Counted from the first letter of the stretch, positions 48,797-57,525 are shown. The stretch: DNA of 64,000 bases from Synechococcus sp. BSA11S (GCF_014224355.1 NZ_VNWP01000004.1:170921-234920); one strand, 5' to 3'. Made by a program: numbers and translations. Notes: generated by a model not told the origin, from the letters alone.

Positions 48797-51544
48797 GTGA
48801 CATCAAGCGACTACAGCAATCCTCAACAGGAGAAGCCAGGTCAAGGCGGTGACACTGATTGCTTTATAGCCCTCAGCGATGAGCTTCGTGGTTCGGGGAT
48901 CCCTGTTGAAGATATTAACAAGCTGATCGCAAGCGGTCACTACAGGATGGCCACAGCTGAGGAAGCTAAGGCCGCTGTTGGTGTCGCAAGGCCTGGCTGG
49001 CTAGTGCGGTTCACGGCACTCGATGGTGCCACACCGCTCACGGTCAACGGTCCTGGCAGCGCACCGTTCGTTCGCTTCAAGCCTGTCCCTGCCCTGGAGG
49101 CACGCAACGGCACTGATCCGCCGAAGTACCTCACCGCCAAAGGTGCCGGCTGCCGCCCCTACTTCAGCCCATTCCTGTCCGCTGAGGCCCGCAAACCGAA
49201 CAGCAGATGCGACATCGACATCACCGAAGGTGAGAAGAAGGCTGATGCCGCCTGTGCTGCAGGCTTCCCCACCATCGGACTGAGCGGTGTTGATTGCTGG
49301 CGCGACAAGCGCACTGGCACCAGTGCCATGTTGCCTGAACTTGCAGCGATCAACTGGAACAAACGCACTGTTCGCATCGCCTTTGATTCTGACATCGCAT
49401 CAAAGGCCAGCGTGAAATCAGCTACCCGTAACCTGGCATTTGCTCTCACCAATCTGGGTGCCAAGGTGCTTATCACCCAGATCCCTTGCAACATTCCTGA
49501 CGGGCCTGGTAATCCAACGCCTTCACGTTGGAAGAACGGCCTTGATGATTTCATCGCACTAGCTGGTGTTCATTCCTACAGCATCCTGCGTCGCCTTGCC
49601 AGGCCATGCGTGGCGAAGGAGAAGGACCCCGACACGGGGAAGACTGAGCTGAGCTGGTGCTGGACTCCAGAACCTGACAGGGAAGCTGTCAGGGACAAGG
49701 CCCTTATCGCCTGGACTGTCTTTAAGAGTTATTGTGCTGTTGATCCCACCCGTGGGTTGTTGCACTGGGTCGGAACTCATTGGCAGGCACTTGATGGCAA
49801 GCCAGAAGACGCCCTCGCTAAACCCTTCCTCAACTGGTGTGATGCCATGGGCTGGACGCGGACTGGCCTCGGCGCCGTCCCCAAGCAGCTTCAGGCTGAA
49901 CTCAGAACCACCGCCGGCTGGGATCCGCCCAATCTCATCGCCTTCCCCAACGGCACCCTTGATGCCGCCACAGGCGCATTCACGCCATCTCACCGCCGTG
50001 ATGATCACATCACCCTTTGCCTGCCCTTTCACTTCGACCCAGGCGCTTCCTGCCCACGCTGGCATGCATTCCTGAATGAAGCCCTCGGCGGCGATCAGGG
50101 CCTGATCGAGCTGCTACGCGCTGCCATCCGCTGGACCCTGGAGCCCAAAGACTCTGCACAGCCCTTCCCCGCTGAACTCTGCTTTGACGTGTTCGGACCT
50201 CGCGGCACTGGCAAGGGTGTCCTGGCTGAAGTGCTCATGGGCCTGCTCGGTGGCATCGGCAACGGTGTCGCACGGCTCGATTCCGCTTCCCTTGATCGGC
50301 CCGCCGCTCTCTACCAACTCCTCGGCAAACGCCTTGCTATCGATCCCGACGCATCAGGGCACATCGCCAACGCTGGCATCTTCAACGCCATTGTCTCTAA
50401 TGAGCCCGTCACGGTGAAGAAGCTGTACTGCAACGAGCAGACCTTGCGGCTCGGCATCGTGTTCTGGCGCTTCTTTAATGATGACATCACCGTCAGCGGT
50501 GGCGGTGAGGAAGGCATGGGCCGCCGCATCATTACCTTCGTCTTTGACAGGAAGCCCGCCAAACGTGACCTTGCCCTCAAGGCCAAGCTGCTCTCTGAAC
50601 TCGCGGGCATCTTCGCCTGGGTGTGGAACAGCAACATCGGCCAGGCCATGCACTCACTCTCTAATGCCGCAAAGCATCATGAGATCGCTGAAGCTGCCAT
50701 CTCGTCCGCCTTCAGCCGTAACCCCATCTACTCCTTCCTTGATGAGCTGTTCCCTCAAGGTGAGCTGATCGCAGTGAACAGCGCCTTCGCTCGCTGGAAG
50801 GGCTGGTGCGATGACAACAACCACAAGCCAGGCTCCATCAAATCCTTCTCCAACAACATGGCCAAGGTCGTAGGCGACTCTCGCCGCGCCGGCCGTCGCA
50901 AGGTCACCACCTACCAGATCCCGCCCATGAGCACCTTCGATTGGGCTGCTCACATCGGCATCGCTGAACGCGACGACACCGCGTCCACCGGGGACGTTGA
51001 CGCGTCTCAGGTGGACGTTGAGTGGACGCCATGGGACACCACCCGCCCTTCCGACCCGCAGGGGGTGGACGCCACTGCCACCCCCTCAACGTCCACTCAA
51101 CGTCCACTCAATGTCCACCCGCCGTCCACCCAAAACCACTGCTATGACTCACTTCCTACCCCTGTGGACGCCTTTTCTTGCTTGAAAAACAAAGGGGAGA
51201 GACAAAAGGCAAATAGAGAGCAAAAAGGGCCGCCAGAAGGCGCCCCAGAGCAGGAAGAGTTTTCAGGCCCCTCAAATCGCGTCCAGGCGTCCACCTGCCC
51301 GCAAGAAACCACCAACAGCGGCGGCGGCGGCCCCGTTTCAGGAGGGGACGCAGCGCCAGTGCACACCGTCTCCGATCAGGTTGAAGCAGCCCTTCACCAG
51401 GCACGCACCGGCCCGCTGCACCCCTCAGCGGCACGCATCGCTCACGATGCCCTCAAGGACTCCGGCATCAGCAAGAACCAGATCGACCTCGCCCTGGAGC
51501 GGCTCCGACAGGAAGAACGCTCAGATCAAGGTGAGCTGTTGTGA
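48797..51544 (+). CDS. Primase-helicase: TOPRIM (DUF3854-like) plus D5-type helicase
   Basis: The 915-residue protein fits the phage/plasmid primase-helicase class. An N-terminal TOPRIM-like domain has ITEGEKKAD (E144, E146) and the metal pair D197-x-D199 in IAFDSD. A middle D5_N-like region leads to a superfamily 3 helicase with Walker A GPRGTGKG (467-474, K473) and later LAIDPDASG. Residues 720-860 are low-complexity, Ser/Thr/Pro-rich, and their DNA carries a repeat array (see 50982-51294). The start is a GTG. It is the likely replication initiator of the element. Confidence 0.85.
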   Translation: MTSSDYSNPQQEKPGQGGDTDCFIALSDELRGSGIPVEDINKLIASGHYRMATAEEAKAAVGVARPGWLVRFTALDGATPLTVNGPGSAPFVRFKPVPALEARNGTDPPKYLTAKGAGCRPYFSPFLSAEARKPNSRCDIDITEGEKKADAACAAGFPTIGLSGVDCWRDKRTGTSAMLPELAAINWNKRTVRIAFDSDIASKASVKSATRNLAFALTNLGAKVLITQIPCNIPDGPGNPTPSRWKNGLDDFIALAGVHSYSILRRLARPCVAKEKDPDTGKTELSWCWTPEPDREAVRDKALIAWTVFKSYCAVDPTRGLLHWVGTHWQALDGKPEDALAKPFLNWCDAMGWTRTGLGAVPKQLQAELRTTAGWDPPNLIAFPNGTLDAATGAFTPSHRRDDHITLCLPFHFDPGASCPRWHAFLNEALGGDQGLIELLRAAIRWTLEPKDSAQPFPAELCFDVFGPRGTGKGVLAEVLMGLLGGIGNGVARLDSASLDRPAALYQLLGKRLAIDPDASGHIANAGIFNAIVSNEPVTVKKLYCNEQTLRLGIVFWRFFNDDITVSGGGEEGMGRRIITFVFDRKPAKRDLALKAKLLSELAGIFAWVWNSNIGQAMHSLSNAAKHHEIAEAAISSAFSRNPIYSFLDELFPQGELIAVNSAFARWKGWCDDNNHKPGSIKSFSNNMAKVVGDSRRAGRRKVTTYQIPPMSTFDWAAHIGIAERDDTASTGDVDASQVDVEWTPWDTTRPSDPQGVDATATPSTSTQRPLNVHPPSTQNHCYDSLPTPVDAFSCLKNKGERQKANREQKGPPEGAPEQEEFSGPSNRVQASTCPQETTNSGGGGPVSGGDAAPVHTVSDQVEAALHQARTGPLHPSAARIAHDALKDSGISKNQIDLALERLRQEERSDQGELL
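50982..51294. repeat. Iteron-like array of CGTCCAC / GTGGACG
   Basis: Nine exact copies of a 7-mer occur in 313 bases in both orientations: 50982, 51011, 51022, 51065, 51090, 51101, 51123, 51164 and 51288 (first bases), plus a one-mismatch copy at 51112. Chance would give far fewer than one. The array lies in the part of the primase-helicase gene that codes for a disordered tail. P4-type initiators bind such iterons, so this may be the element's origin. Confidence 0.55.
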
Positions 51545-51577
51545 CTTGCCCGGCCACCCGTGACTCGCTGCGGCAGA

Positions 51578-52225
51578 ATGATGGCTATGGCAGAGACAAA
51601 TCGGACACGACGCGGTAGAACCAACCCTGCAAAGACCGATAAGGGCACTTATGGCAGCGAGCTGAAGACCCTTGATCGAATGCAGGAAGTGTGGGCACTT
51701 CGCATCCGGGGCTACAGCTTCCGCGCTATTGCAGCGCAAATGGGCATCAGTCCCAACACTGCTTGGCGTGACTGTCAGGAAGCACCTGATGGTGTGGCAC
51801 TGATGGATGACACATCCATCGCCCGCAGTCAGCTGCTTGGTGGTCACCGGATCCTACTCAATCACCTGCTGAGTGAGATCGAGGAGCAGCGCCAGAACGG
51901 GCAGCGGGTGGTGGAGCTGGCGCCTGATGGCACGCCCATCCGCACAACGGTGAAGCCGCTGGACGCCAAGCTCATCGGCGAGGCCGGGCGGTGCCTGGAC
52001 CGGGCCGCCAGGTTGCTTGGCTTGCTCGACGGCCCCATCGAGGGCAGTGGCGGCAGCCAGATCACGAACATCACGTTGGCCGCGCCCAGCGATGGCGCCA
52101 GCTTCGATGCTCGCTGGGCCGACGCCGCCACGGTGGACGCCAAGGCCAGCGAGAGCCCCTCAGTAGCCCCTACAGCAACCATTCAGGGCAGCTCAGGGGT
52201 GGATGCCCCCGCCCAGCTCTCCTGA
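51578..52225 (+). CDS. HTH protein, probable small terminase subunit
   Basis: The 215-residue product has a clear HTH near the N terminus, RGYSFRAIAAQMGISPNTAW, then a helical region (LLNHLLSEIEEQRQNGQ) that could oligomerise, and a low-complexity C terminus. This order fits small terminases, which bind the packaging site. The start may be any of ATG 51578, 51581 or 51587; the frame opens at 51560. Unlike in phages, it is separated from the large terminase by 3.2 kb. A regulator is the alternative. Confidence 0.55.
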   Translation: MMAMAETNRTRRGRTNPAKTDKGTYGSELKTLDRMQEVWALRIRGYSFRAIAAQMGISPNTAWRDCQEAPDGVALMDDTSIARSQLLGGHRILLNHLLSEIEEQRQNGQRVVELAPDGTPIRTTVKPLDAKLIGEAGRCLDRAARLLGLLDGPIEGSGGSQITNITLAAPSDGASFDARWADAATVDAKASESPSVAPTATIQGSSGVDAPAQLS

Positions 52226-52315
52226 GGGCGGCTAGATGGCCATTCAGGCGGGCGCGGCACCCGCTCAGGCATTCCAAGCCGGTCGGCCCGGTTCGTGGTG
52301 ATACCGCCCCTGGCA

Positions 52316-52900
52316 TCAACCGCCAATCAGCGCCAGTGCCGCCAGCTCATCATTAGGCGTGACATCAACGTATCGAGCAAGCTGGTCTAGTGATGCGTGA
52401 CCAGTGAAGCGTGAGATTGTCCGCAGGCTGGCACCACCCTGCGCCATTGTTGTAGCCAGACTGCGCCTGAAGCTATGCAGACTGATGCCAGTCGGCAGTT
52501 CAAGTCCATTCAATGTCTGCCGTAGTGCTAGGTCAGCTGCCTGTCTGGTCATAGGTTCAGCCAGGCCGAACCTGCCAGGGAAGGCTAGATCCTTTGGCCT
52601 TGGCTGCCGTCCATGCCTTTGTGCCCAGTGTTCACGATAAAGTTGTAGTTCTGCATTCAAGCGTTCGCCAATCTTCACTTCACGGGTCTTGCGTGTTTTG
52701 GTGGTTTGCTTGACAAACACGATGTGATCATCGTGTATGGCACCCCAGCGCAGCTTGAGCGTTTCTGTGACGCGGCTGCCTGTCCAGCGCATGACTGCCC
52801 ACAGGCAGCGCTGTTCAGGTGATGGAGCTGCATTCAAGAGCCGCTCTAGGTCATCGGGTGTGAGGGTGCGTGCCTGACCGCTGCCATTGGTCTTGGGCAT
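52316..52900 (-). CDS. Minimal tyrosine recombinase / integrase
   Basis: The 194-residue product is only the catalytic domain of a tyrosine recombinase. It has the arginine in TGSRVTETLKL, the lysine in KTRKTREVKI, HxxR in LHSFRRSLATTM, the second histidine in FTGHASLDQLARYVDV and the nucleophile Y at the end of that motif. The N-terminal core-binding domain is missing. The frame reaches 52927, but a palindromic site covers 52907-52944, so the ATG at 52900 is preferred. It is the only minus-strand gene of the 45-58 kb segment. Confidence 0.85.
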   Translation of the reverse strand: MPKTNGSGQARTLTPDDLERLLNAAPSPEQRCLWAVMRWTGSRVTETLKLRWGAIHDDHIVFVKQTTKTRKTREVKIGERLNAELQLYREHWAQRHGRQPRPKDLAFPGRFGLAEPMTRQAADLALRQTLNGLELPTGISLHSFRRSLATTMAQGGASLRTISRFTGHASLDQLARYVDVTPNDELAALALIGG

Positions 52901-52906
52901 GATGCC

Positions 52907-53289
52907 GACTTGTCTGCTGAATCCCATTCAGCTTACGACAAGTCAAGCCATTCAACAGGTGCTCTGAGGGATTGAGTCAGCGTCAAGTCGGCCACTCAGG
53001 GCGAGCCATTCAAGGCGACGGCTGGCACGGGCCGGCGTCCAGCGTGGCTGCTGCCTGAGCTGGCGGTAGCCGCCCGCCTGTGCCGCCTGCGGGCCAGCAC
53101 CCCGCCTGCCCGTCTGGGGGTGCCTGCCTGCCCGCCTAGGGGTGCCTGAGCCGCCGCCTGCACGTTCGCCTGAGCGGCTCACCTGCTCACCCTGACTTGT
53201 CTGCCCGTTGACCTTCTATCTAATACGACAAGTGGACTGTGACAGAAGCGGTCTGCCTGGTGGTCGCAGCTCCAACAAAACGACAAGTC
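52907..53289. repeat. GACAAGTC repeats and nested palindromes upstream of the integrase
   Basis: GACAAGT(C) occurs at 52937-52944, 53227-53233 and 53282-53289, with inverted GACTTGTC at 52907-52914 and 53194-53201. The first pair encloses a perfect palindrome GCTGAAT-CCC-ATTCAGC, giving a two-layer inverted repeat just upstream of the integrase start. Between the clusters (52950-53180) is a GC-rich stretch of GCCTG-type repeats without a gene. The sites could be recombinase arms, an operator or iterons. Confidence 0.55.
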
Positions 53290-53352
53290 GGCTGTAGATT
53301 GGAGGGGACCTGGCGGAAACATTCGACCTTCCCCGCCAGGGAGCCCCGAACC

Positions 53353-54078
53353 ATGACTACCACTGCGACCCTCGGTCAGATCGACGTTGACGACCTGGAG
53401 GCAGGCTTCAGCGTCAGTATTCGCACGCTCCGGTCATCTGACCTGGCGGATGCCTTGCTGGGTGAATTCGACCGTCTGGGCTTCGGCCCAGCCATGGAGA
53501 GCGATCCGCTTACCTATCAGCTTCAGCGTCTCGCCTGCTTCAGCTCCCAGACCATTGAAGACCTGTCCGACGATCTGGCAGAAACAGCCAGCGAAACAGT
53601 CGAGAACGCCATCGACACACTGAACGACCATGCACCGGACGGCTGGCGCCTGGGCTTCTCTGAAGGTGACGGCTCCGATCTGTGCTGGCAGCCGGTGAGC
53701 CTGCGGGCTCAGCTTCAGGCCGTTGGCAGCCGTTGGGTTGCTGACGACTGGGACAAGCGCAGCCAGAACGATGCCATCGACGAAATCATCGAACGCTTCG
53801 ATGATTGCCCAGAATCCTTGCAGGACTTTGACCATTCCGACTGGGTCAACCTGGCGGAGTGCTACACGCGTGATCTGTTGCGCCGTTGGGATCAGCAAGA
53901 GTCGGACATCCGCGAACTGTTCGACGACTACTGCGAGGCCATCGGCTGCACCAGCGCTCTGGAAGCACTGGAAGGCCAGACCATCGAAGATCCCGACGAC
54001 ATGGCAGCCGCCTACGTCAATCTGGCGATGACCTGGGGAGCCCGGCTGCTGCTGGACGAGATCAACCCTGACCGCTGA
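53353..54078 (+). CDS. Highly acidic protein of unknown function
   Basis: From the ATG at 53353 the product has 241 residues. By hand count it has about 54 Asp/Glu against about 16 Lys/Arg, so a very negative charge, spread along the chain (ETVENAIDTLND, DDWDKRSQNDAIDEIIERFD). Six or so Trp and several Cys suggest a folded core. No family is recognised. Its charge pattern resembles phage DNA-mimic proteins that block restriction or other DNA-binding defences, but this is inference. It follows the integrase region on the opposite strand and precedes an HTH gene by 6 bases. Confidence 0.7.
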   Translation: MTTTATLGQIDVDDLEAGFSVSIRTLRSSDLADALLGEFDRLGFGPAMESDPLTYQLQRLACFSSQTIEDLSDDLAETASETVENAIDTLNDHAPDGWRLGFSEGDGSDLCWQPVSLRAQLQAVGSRWVADDWDKRSQNDAIDEIIERFDDCPESLQDFDHSDWVNLAECYTRDLLRRWDQQESDIRELFDDYCEAIGCTSALEALEGQTIEDPDDMAAAYVNLAMTWGARLLLDEINPDR

Positions 54079-54084
54079 TCTGTC

Positions 54085-54405
54085 ATGGAGCACCCCCAAG
54101 ATCAGCTCACAACCGCCGCCGAACTGCTGGCCGATGGCGTGCCCCGCAAGGATGCGGCCGACCGGCTGGCCGAGCAGTTCGACATCAGCCAGGCCACCGC
54201 CTACCGGCGGCTGGCACAGGCCGAGTCCGACGCCGGCGCCGAGCGGACCTGCCGTCAGTGCTTCGACCTGGGCGAGTTCATCGCCGAGCAGTACGTGCAG
54301 CTGGTGCGCGGTGCTGCTGATGATGAAGCCAAGCTCAACGCACTGGCCGGGCTCACCTCAGCCTGCAGCAAGCTGAAGCTACGGCACCTCAGCTTCGACC
54401 CCTGA
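54085..54405 (+). CDS. Small HTH protein
   Basis: The 106-residue product has an N-terminal HTH of resolvase-like type, with DGVPRKDAADRLAEQFDIS and QATAYRRLAQAE as the two helices, followed by a cysteine pair CRQC and a helical tail. It could be a regulator or a small terminase-type protein. It is probably cotranscribed with the acidic protein gene and ends before a terminator. Confidence 0.65.
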   Translation: MEHPQDQLTTAAELLADGVPRKDAADRLAEQFDISQATAYRRLAQAESDAGAERTCRQCFDLGEFIAEQYVQLVRGAADDEAKLNALAGLTSACSKLKLRHLSFDP

Positions 54406-54430
54406 GAATCACGATAATTCTCACGCCCAG

Positions 54431-54458
54431 GCGGTCCACATCGGGCCGCTTTTGTTTT
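54431..54458 (+). terminator. Rho-independent terminator
   Basis: GCGGTCC (54431-54437) pairs with GGGCCGC (54443-54449, one G-U pair) and is followed by TTTTGTTTT. A 7-bp inverted repeat TGAGAAT/ATTCTCA lies just before it at 54403-54423, starting at the stop of the HTH gene. Confidence 0.75.
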
Positions 54459-54774
54459 GACCTGGTGGGCAGGATGGCAACCCACGAACACACCACAGGT
54501 GGGCACGACTGACCCGGGGTATGGTAGCGATTACCCAGCCGCGAGGTACCGGTCCCACTAGGTCCCCAACCAATACACGCCCCCTTCAGCCTACACTGTG
54601 CCACATATAGAGCGGGGCAGGGGTTCAATCGCTGAGGGAGAGTTTGCGGCTGTGCGTGTATTAAGTTGCCCAACTCGTTCAGGCTGCCTGTGACACATAG
54701 AGAGGCTTTAGGATTGGGGTGCTGCGGCGCAGGGGTGTGCCCGCAGCATGACCAACCGCATGGAGGTGCGACTG
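54459..54774. promoter_or_regulatory. Intergenic region with nested repeats before the HNH gene
   Basis: No gene is seen. AATACACGC (54572-54580) and GCGTGTATT (54654-54662) form a 9-bp inverted repeat 73 bases apart. Two TGTG-N-CACATA motifs lie at 54597 and 54689. The HNH gene's Shine-Dalgarno GGAGGTG is at 54762-54768. The position just ahead of the packaging genes is where a promoter, operator or packaging (cos-like) site is expected. Confidence 0.4.
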
Positions 54775-55419
54775 ATGGGTAAGAGCGTAAGGCGCCAGGA
54801 GCTGACTGCAGAGCGAAGGTTCTGGGCAAAGGTGAGGCTGGGTAAGCCTGATGAGTGCTGGGAATGGCAGGCGGGCAAGTTCCGCGACGGTTACGGGCAG
54901 TTCTGGTACTCGGGCAAGAACCTGAAGGCCCCGAGAGTGGCGTGGGTACTGGCAAATGGGCAGACACTGGCGTGTGAGCTGGTGATACGTCACAAGTGCG
55001 ACAACCCTTCATGCTGCAACCCGTGGCATCTGGAGTATGGGATGGGTGGGGACAATGTGCGAGATCGTGATGAGCGAGGACGGACGCACAAGCCAAAGGG
55101 CGAACTTCACAGCCAGAGTGTGCTGACGGAGGTGGACGTGCGTGCGATACTTGCGAGCGAAGAGCCTCAGGCCGCGTTGGCAGTGCGGTACGGGGTACAC
55201 GAGCAGCACATCAGCAACATCCGCTGCGGGCGGGCCTGGGGCCACCTGCAGGTTGAGCGCCGGGATCGACGCCGGCGGCTGACTGAAGATGAGATCCGGG
55301 CGATCTTTCTGGATGAGGGGACCTGCGAGGAGATCGCCGCTCGCTTCCCGTGCAGCCGCTCCATGGTTAGTCTCATAAAGACGAGAAAGAACCACGCTGC
55401 TGTTACAGCAGACCTGTAG
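54775..55419 (+). CDS. HNH endonuclease
   Basis: The 214-residue product has an HNH core (VIRHKCDNPSCCNPWHLEYG) with GDNVRDRDERGR after it, the layout of phage HNH_3 nucleases. A C-terminal part carries two HTH-like stretches (ALAVRYGVHEQHISNIRCG and EEIAARFPCSRSMVSLIK), so it probably binds specific DNA. A GGAGGTG six bases before the ATG at 54775 sets the start over the frame opening at 54748. HNH proteins beside large terminases assist packaging-end cleavage in many cos phages. It ends 2 bases before the terminase. Confidence 0.85.
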   Translation: MGKSVRRQELTAERRFWAKVRLGKPDECWEWQAGKFRDGYGQFWYSGKNLKAPRVAWVLANGQTLACELVIRHKCDNPSCCNPWHLEYGMGGDNVRDRDERGRTHKPKGELHSQSVLTEVDVRAILASEEPQAALAVRYGVHEQHISNIRCGRAWGHLQVERRDRRRRLTEDEIRAIFLDEGTCEEIAARFPCSRSMVSLIKTRKNHAAVTADL

Positions 55420-55421
55420 AA

Positions 55422-56900
55422 ATGATCGCCACCGCACCTCCAGGTCCAATTAGCAAGGCGGTGCTGGAGCCCAATAAACTGCAGCAGCTGATGCTGGATG
55501 TGCCGTTGGATCACATCCTGGTAGCGGCCACCGCGAAAGCAACAGGCAAGACCTTCGGCATTGTGCTGCTTGTCATCAGGGACGCAAAGATCCTCAAGGA
55601 TGAGTACCACTGCCTCATCACTCGTAGCACATTCCAGGCACTACAAGAGCTGCAGACACTGCTTTACAAGTACCTCACGCTGGCCTATCCGGGCACCACA
55701 TGGAACGCGGGAGAGAACACATTCCGCATTGGAGGCAAGTCAGCACCGTACGGCACATGTGAGCTGGCCTATTCCGCCAGCAGCCCTTTAGAGCAGATCA
55801 GGGCACAGAACAGGCTGCAGGGCCGCAGTAAGTGCGTGGCCATCCATGATGAGGTAGGTGTGATGCCTTCACCTGACTTCTACGACACCCTCGCCGGCAT
55901 CATCAGAGCAAAGCCTGGGGTACAGACAAGGCAAATCTTCCTGGCCAACCCCGGAGGCCCGGGTCACGTCTGGCTGAAGGAGCGGTTTGCGCTACCTGCT
56001 GGGCTGCCTGGGCCGATGCAGCCAAAGCGGTTCTGGAGCGCCACCTACGAGAAGTGGGTGGTGTTTGTCACGGCCAACGCCAGCATCAACCCGCACATCG
56101 ACTGGGAGGCATACAAGCGCAACGTCGAGCTGATGGCCGGGGGAGACCCGGCGATGCTGGCGGCGCTGCTGGAGGGCCGGTGGGATCTGGACCTGGGCGG
56201 GTCGTTCTTCGCCAGCTGCTGGAGTCCGGCGCGGTGTCGTGTGGACATCAGGCCCGGGCAGATCAACCTCAAGACGCACAGCCCCAGGGCCTTCGTGTGC
56301 GGCGACTTCGGCTATTCGGCCCCTTCGGTGTTCTATCTGGTCATCCCGGATCCGCCGTTCATCGACTGCCCGAAGGGCAGCCTGTTGCTGGCTGATGAGC
56401 TCTATCTGGCGGCACCTGGGGCCGGCGGCCGGCGGGACTGGCGGCGGGGGCCGTGCCTGAGTTCAGCGGAGCAGGCTGGGGTGCTGCGGCAGTGGCTGCA
56501 GCGGTGGGGTGTGGAGCCTGAGGATCTGAAGGTCCTGGCGGATGACGCGGTGTTCAACCGGACGGGCAGTGAGAAGGGATCAACGGCTGAGGACTTCAGG
56601 GCCGGCGGTGTGCGGCTGCTGCCGGCGGAGAAGGCACGCACCCCGGTGAATGTGGGCTTGTCGATGCTGCGAAACAGGCTGAAGGCCACCGGGGTGGATC
56701 ACGAGCGCCCGTGGCTGATGTGGAGCGTGGCGTGCGAGGGCCTGGAGGCCACCATGCCGAGCCTGCCGACGCACCCCCGGGACGTGGAGGTGATCGCCGA
56801 CGGCACCGGAATTGACCATGCCGTGGATGCGGTCAGGTACGCGGTGGCCTGGTACGGCAGCAGGTACACGAGCGGCTCCACGAACTACAGGGTCTGGTGA
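55422..56900 (+). CDS. Phage large terminase subunit
   Basis: The 492-residue product is the DNA-packaging motor and nuclease. The Walker A-like loop is AATAKATGKT (K43), Walker B is CVAIHDEVG (D143, E144), and nuclease-domain acidic residues are in CGDFGYS (D295), LADDAVFN and DHAVDAVRYA near the C terminus. The set appears intact. The start codon is an ATG. A diverged homologue of its last 100 residues survives at 60702-61008. Its stop overlaps the next gene start by one base. Confidence 0.88.
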   Translation: MIATAPPGPISKAVLEPNKLQQLMLDVPLDHILVAATAKATGKTFGIVLLVIRDAKILKDEYHCLITRSTFQALQELQTLLYKYLTLAYPGTTWNAGENTFRIGGKSAPYGTCELAYSASSPLEQIRAQNRLQGRSKCVAIHDEVGVMPSPDFYDTLAGIIRAKPGVQTRQIFLANPGGPGHVWLKERFALPAGLPGPMQPKRFWSATYEKWVVFVTANASINPHIDWEAYKRNVELMAGGDPAMLAALLEGRWDLDLGGSFFASCWSPARCRVDIRPGQINLKTHSPRAFVCGDFGYSAPSVFYLVIPDPPFIDCPKGSLLLADELYLAAPGAGGRRDWRRGPCLSSAEQAGVLRQWLQRWGVEPEDLKVLADDAVFNRTGSEKGSTAEDFRAGGVRLLPAEKARTPVNVGLSMLRNRLKATGVDHERPWLMWSVACEGLEATMPSLPTHPRDVEVIADGTGIDHAVDAVRYAVAWYGSRYTSGSTNYRVW

Positions 56901-57397
56901 TGGGGCTGCGTAACAGCCTCAACTGGTCCGACACCGCCCTGCTGGGCCAGCAGGAGGCCCTGGCCCGACTGGCAGAGCCTGGTATCCGTCAGCTCAACGA
57001 GAACCGCCGCAGAGAGGCCTTGAGGCTGCGTGAGCTGTGGAGGTCGCTGGCTCCTCGATGCTGCGTGCGGCTCACCGAGCAGGCCTCTCGCCGGCTCTAT
57101 GGAGAAATTGTCTGCCGGCCTTCTGGTGTTGTGCCCATCGACGGAATTCTGGAAAGAGTCGAGGGTGAGCACGGCCTGATCCGTATCTTCTGGGTCTACC
57201 GAGATATCACCGCCCGAGGGGGCAACAAACCCATCTGCGAGTTGGTCAGGGCTCACCGCTCAGAGATCGCAGCCAGCCAACCGGAAGGGATCAGCGTGTG
57301 GGATGCCCGCGACATAGGGAGGGGGGCAGTTGCCCGTGCGGAGCGGCTCGAGCAGCCAAGCCCGACCCAGCCAAGCAACTACTGGTCTGAGCTCTGA
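56900..57397 (+). CDS. Hypothetical protein coupled to the large terminase
   Basis: The 165-residue product is translationally coupled to the terminase (TGATG). It has an arginine-rich helix ENRRREALRLRELWRSL and a mixed strand region GILERVEGEHGLIRIFWVYRD. This is the slot where tailed phages have the portal gene, but the protein is far too short for a portal and no portal motif is seen. I do not recognise it. Confidence 0.6.
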   Translation: MGLRNSLNWSDTALLGQQEALARLAEPGIRQLNENRRREALRLRELWRSLAPRCCVRLTEQASRRLYGEIVCRPSGVVPIDGILERVEGEHGLIRIFWVYRDITARGGNKPICELVRAHRSEIAASQPEGISVWDARDIGRGAVARAERLEQPSPTQPSNYWSEL

Positions 57398-57525
57398 ACC
57401 AGCTGCTAGGTGAATGTGCTCGGCGAGCAGGTGCGGCTGTGCTGAGCCACCAGAAGTTCTGGGAATAGCTGGCAATTCGTAGCGCTCATCACTGGCTTTA
57501 GAATGAGGCTCTGAGCACCTCAGAC

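Noticed and set aside
52952..53182. A minus-strand ORF of 76 codons in the GC-rich repeat region
   Set aside because: Its product is Gly/Arg-rich, driven by GCCTG-type repeats, with no start signal or domain.
54459..54774. Minus-strand frame of about 235 codons across 54389-55096
   Set aside because: It is Pro/Ser/His-rich without domains and overlaps the HNH gene, which has a strong Shine-Dalgarno and a clear nuclease motif.
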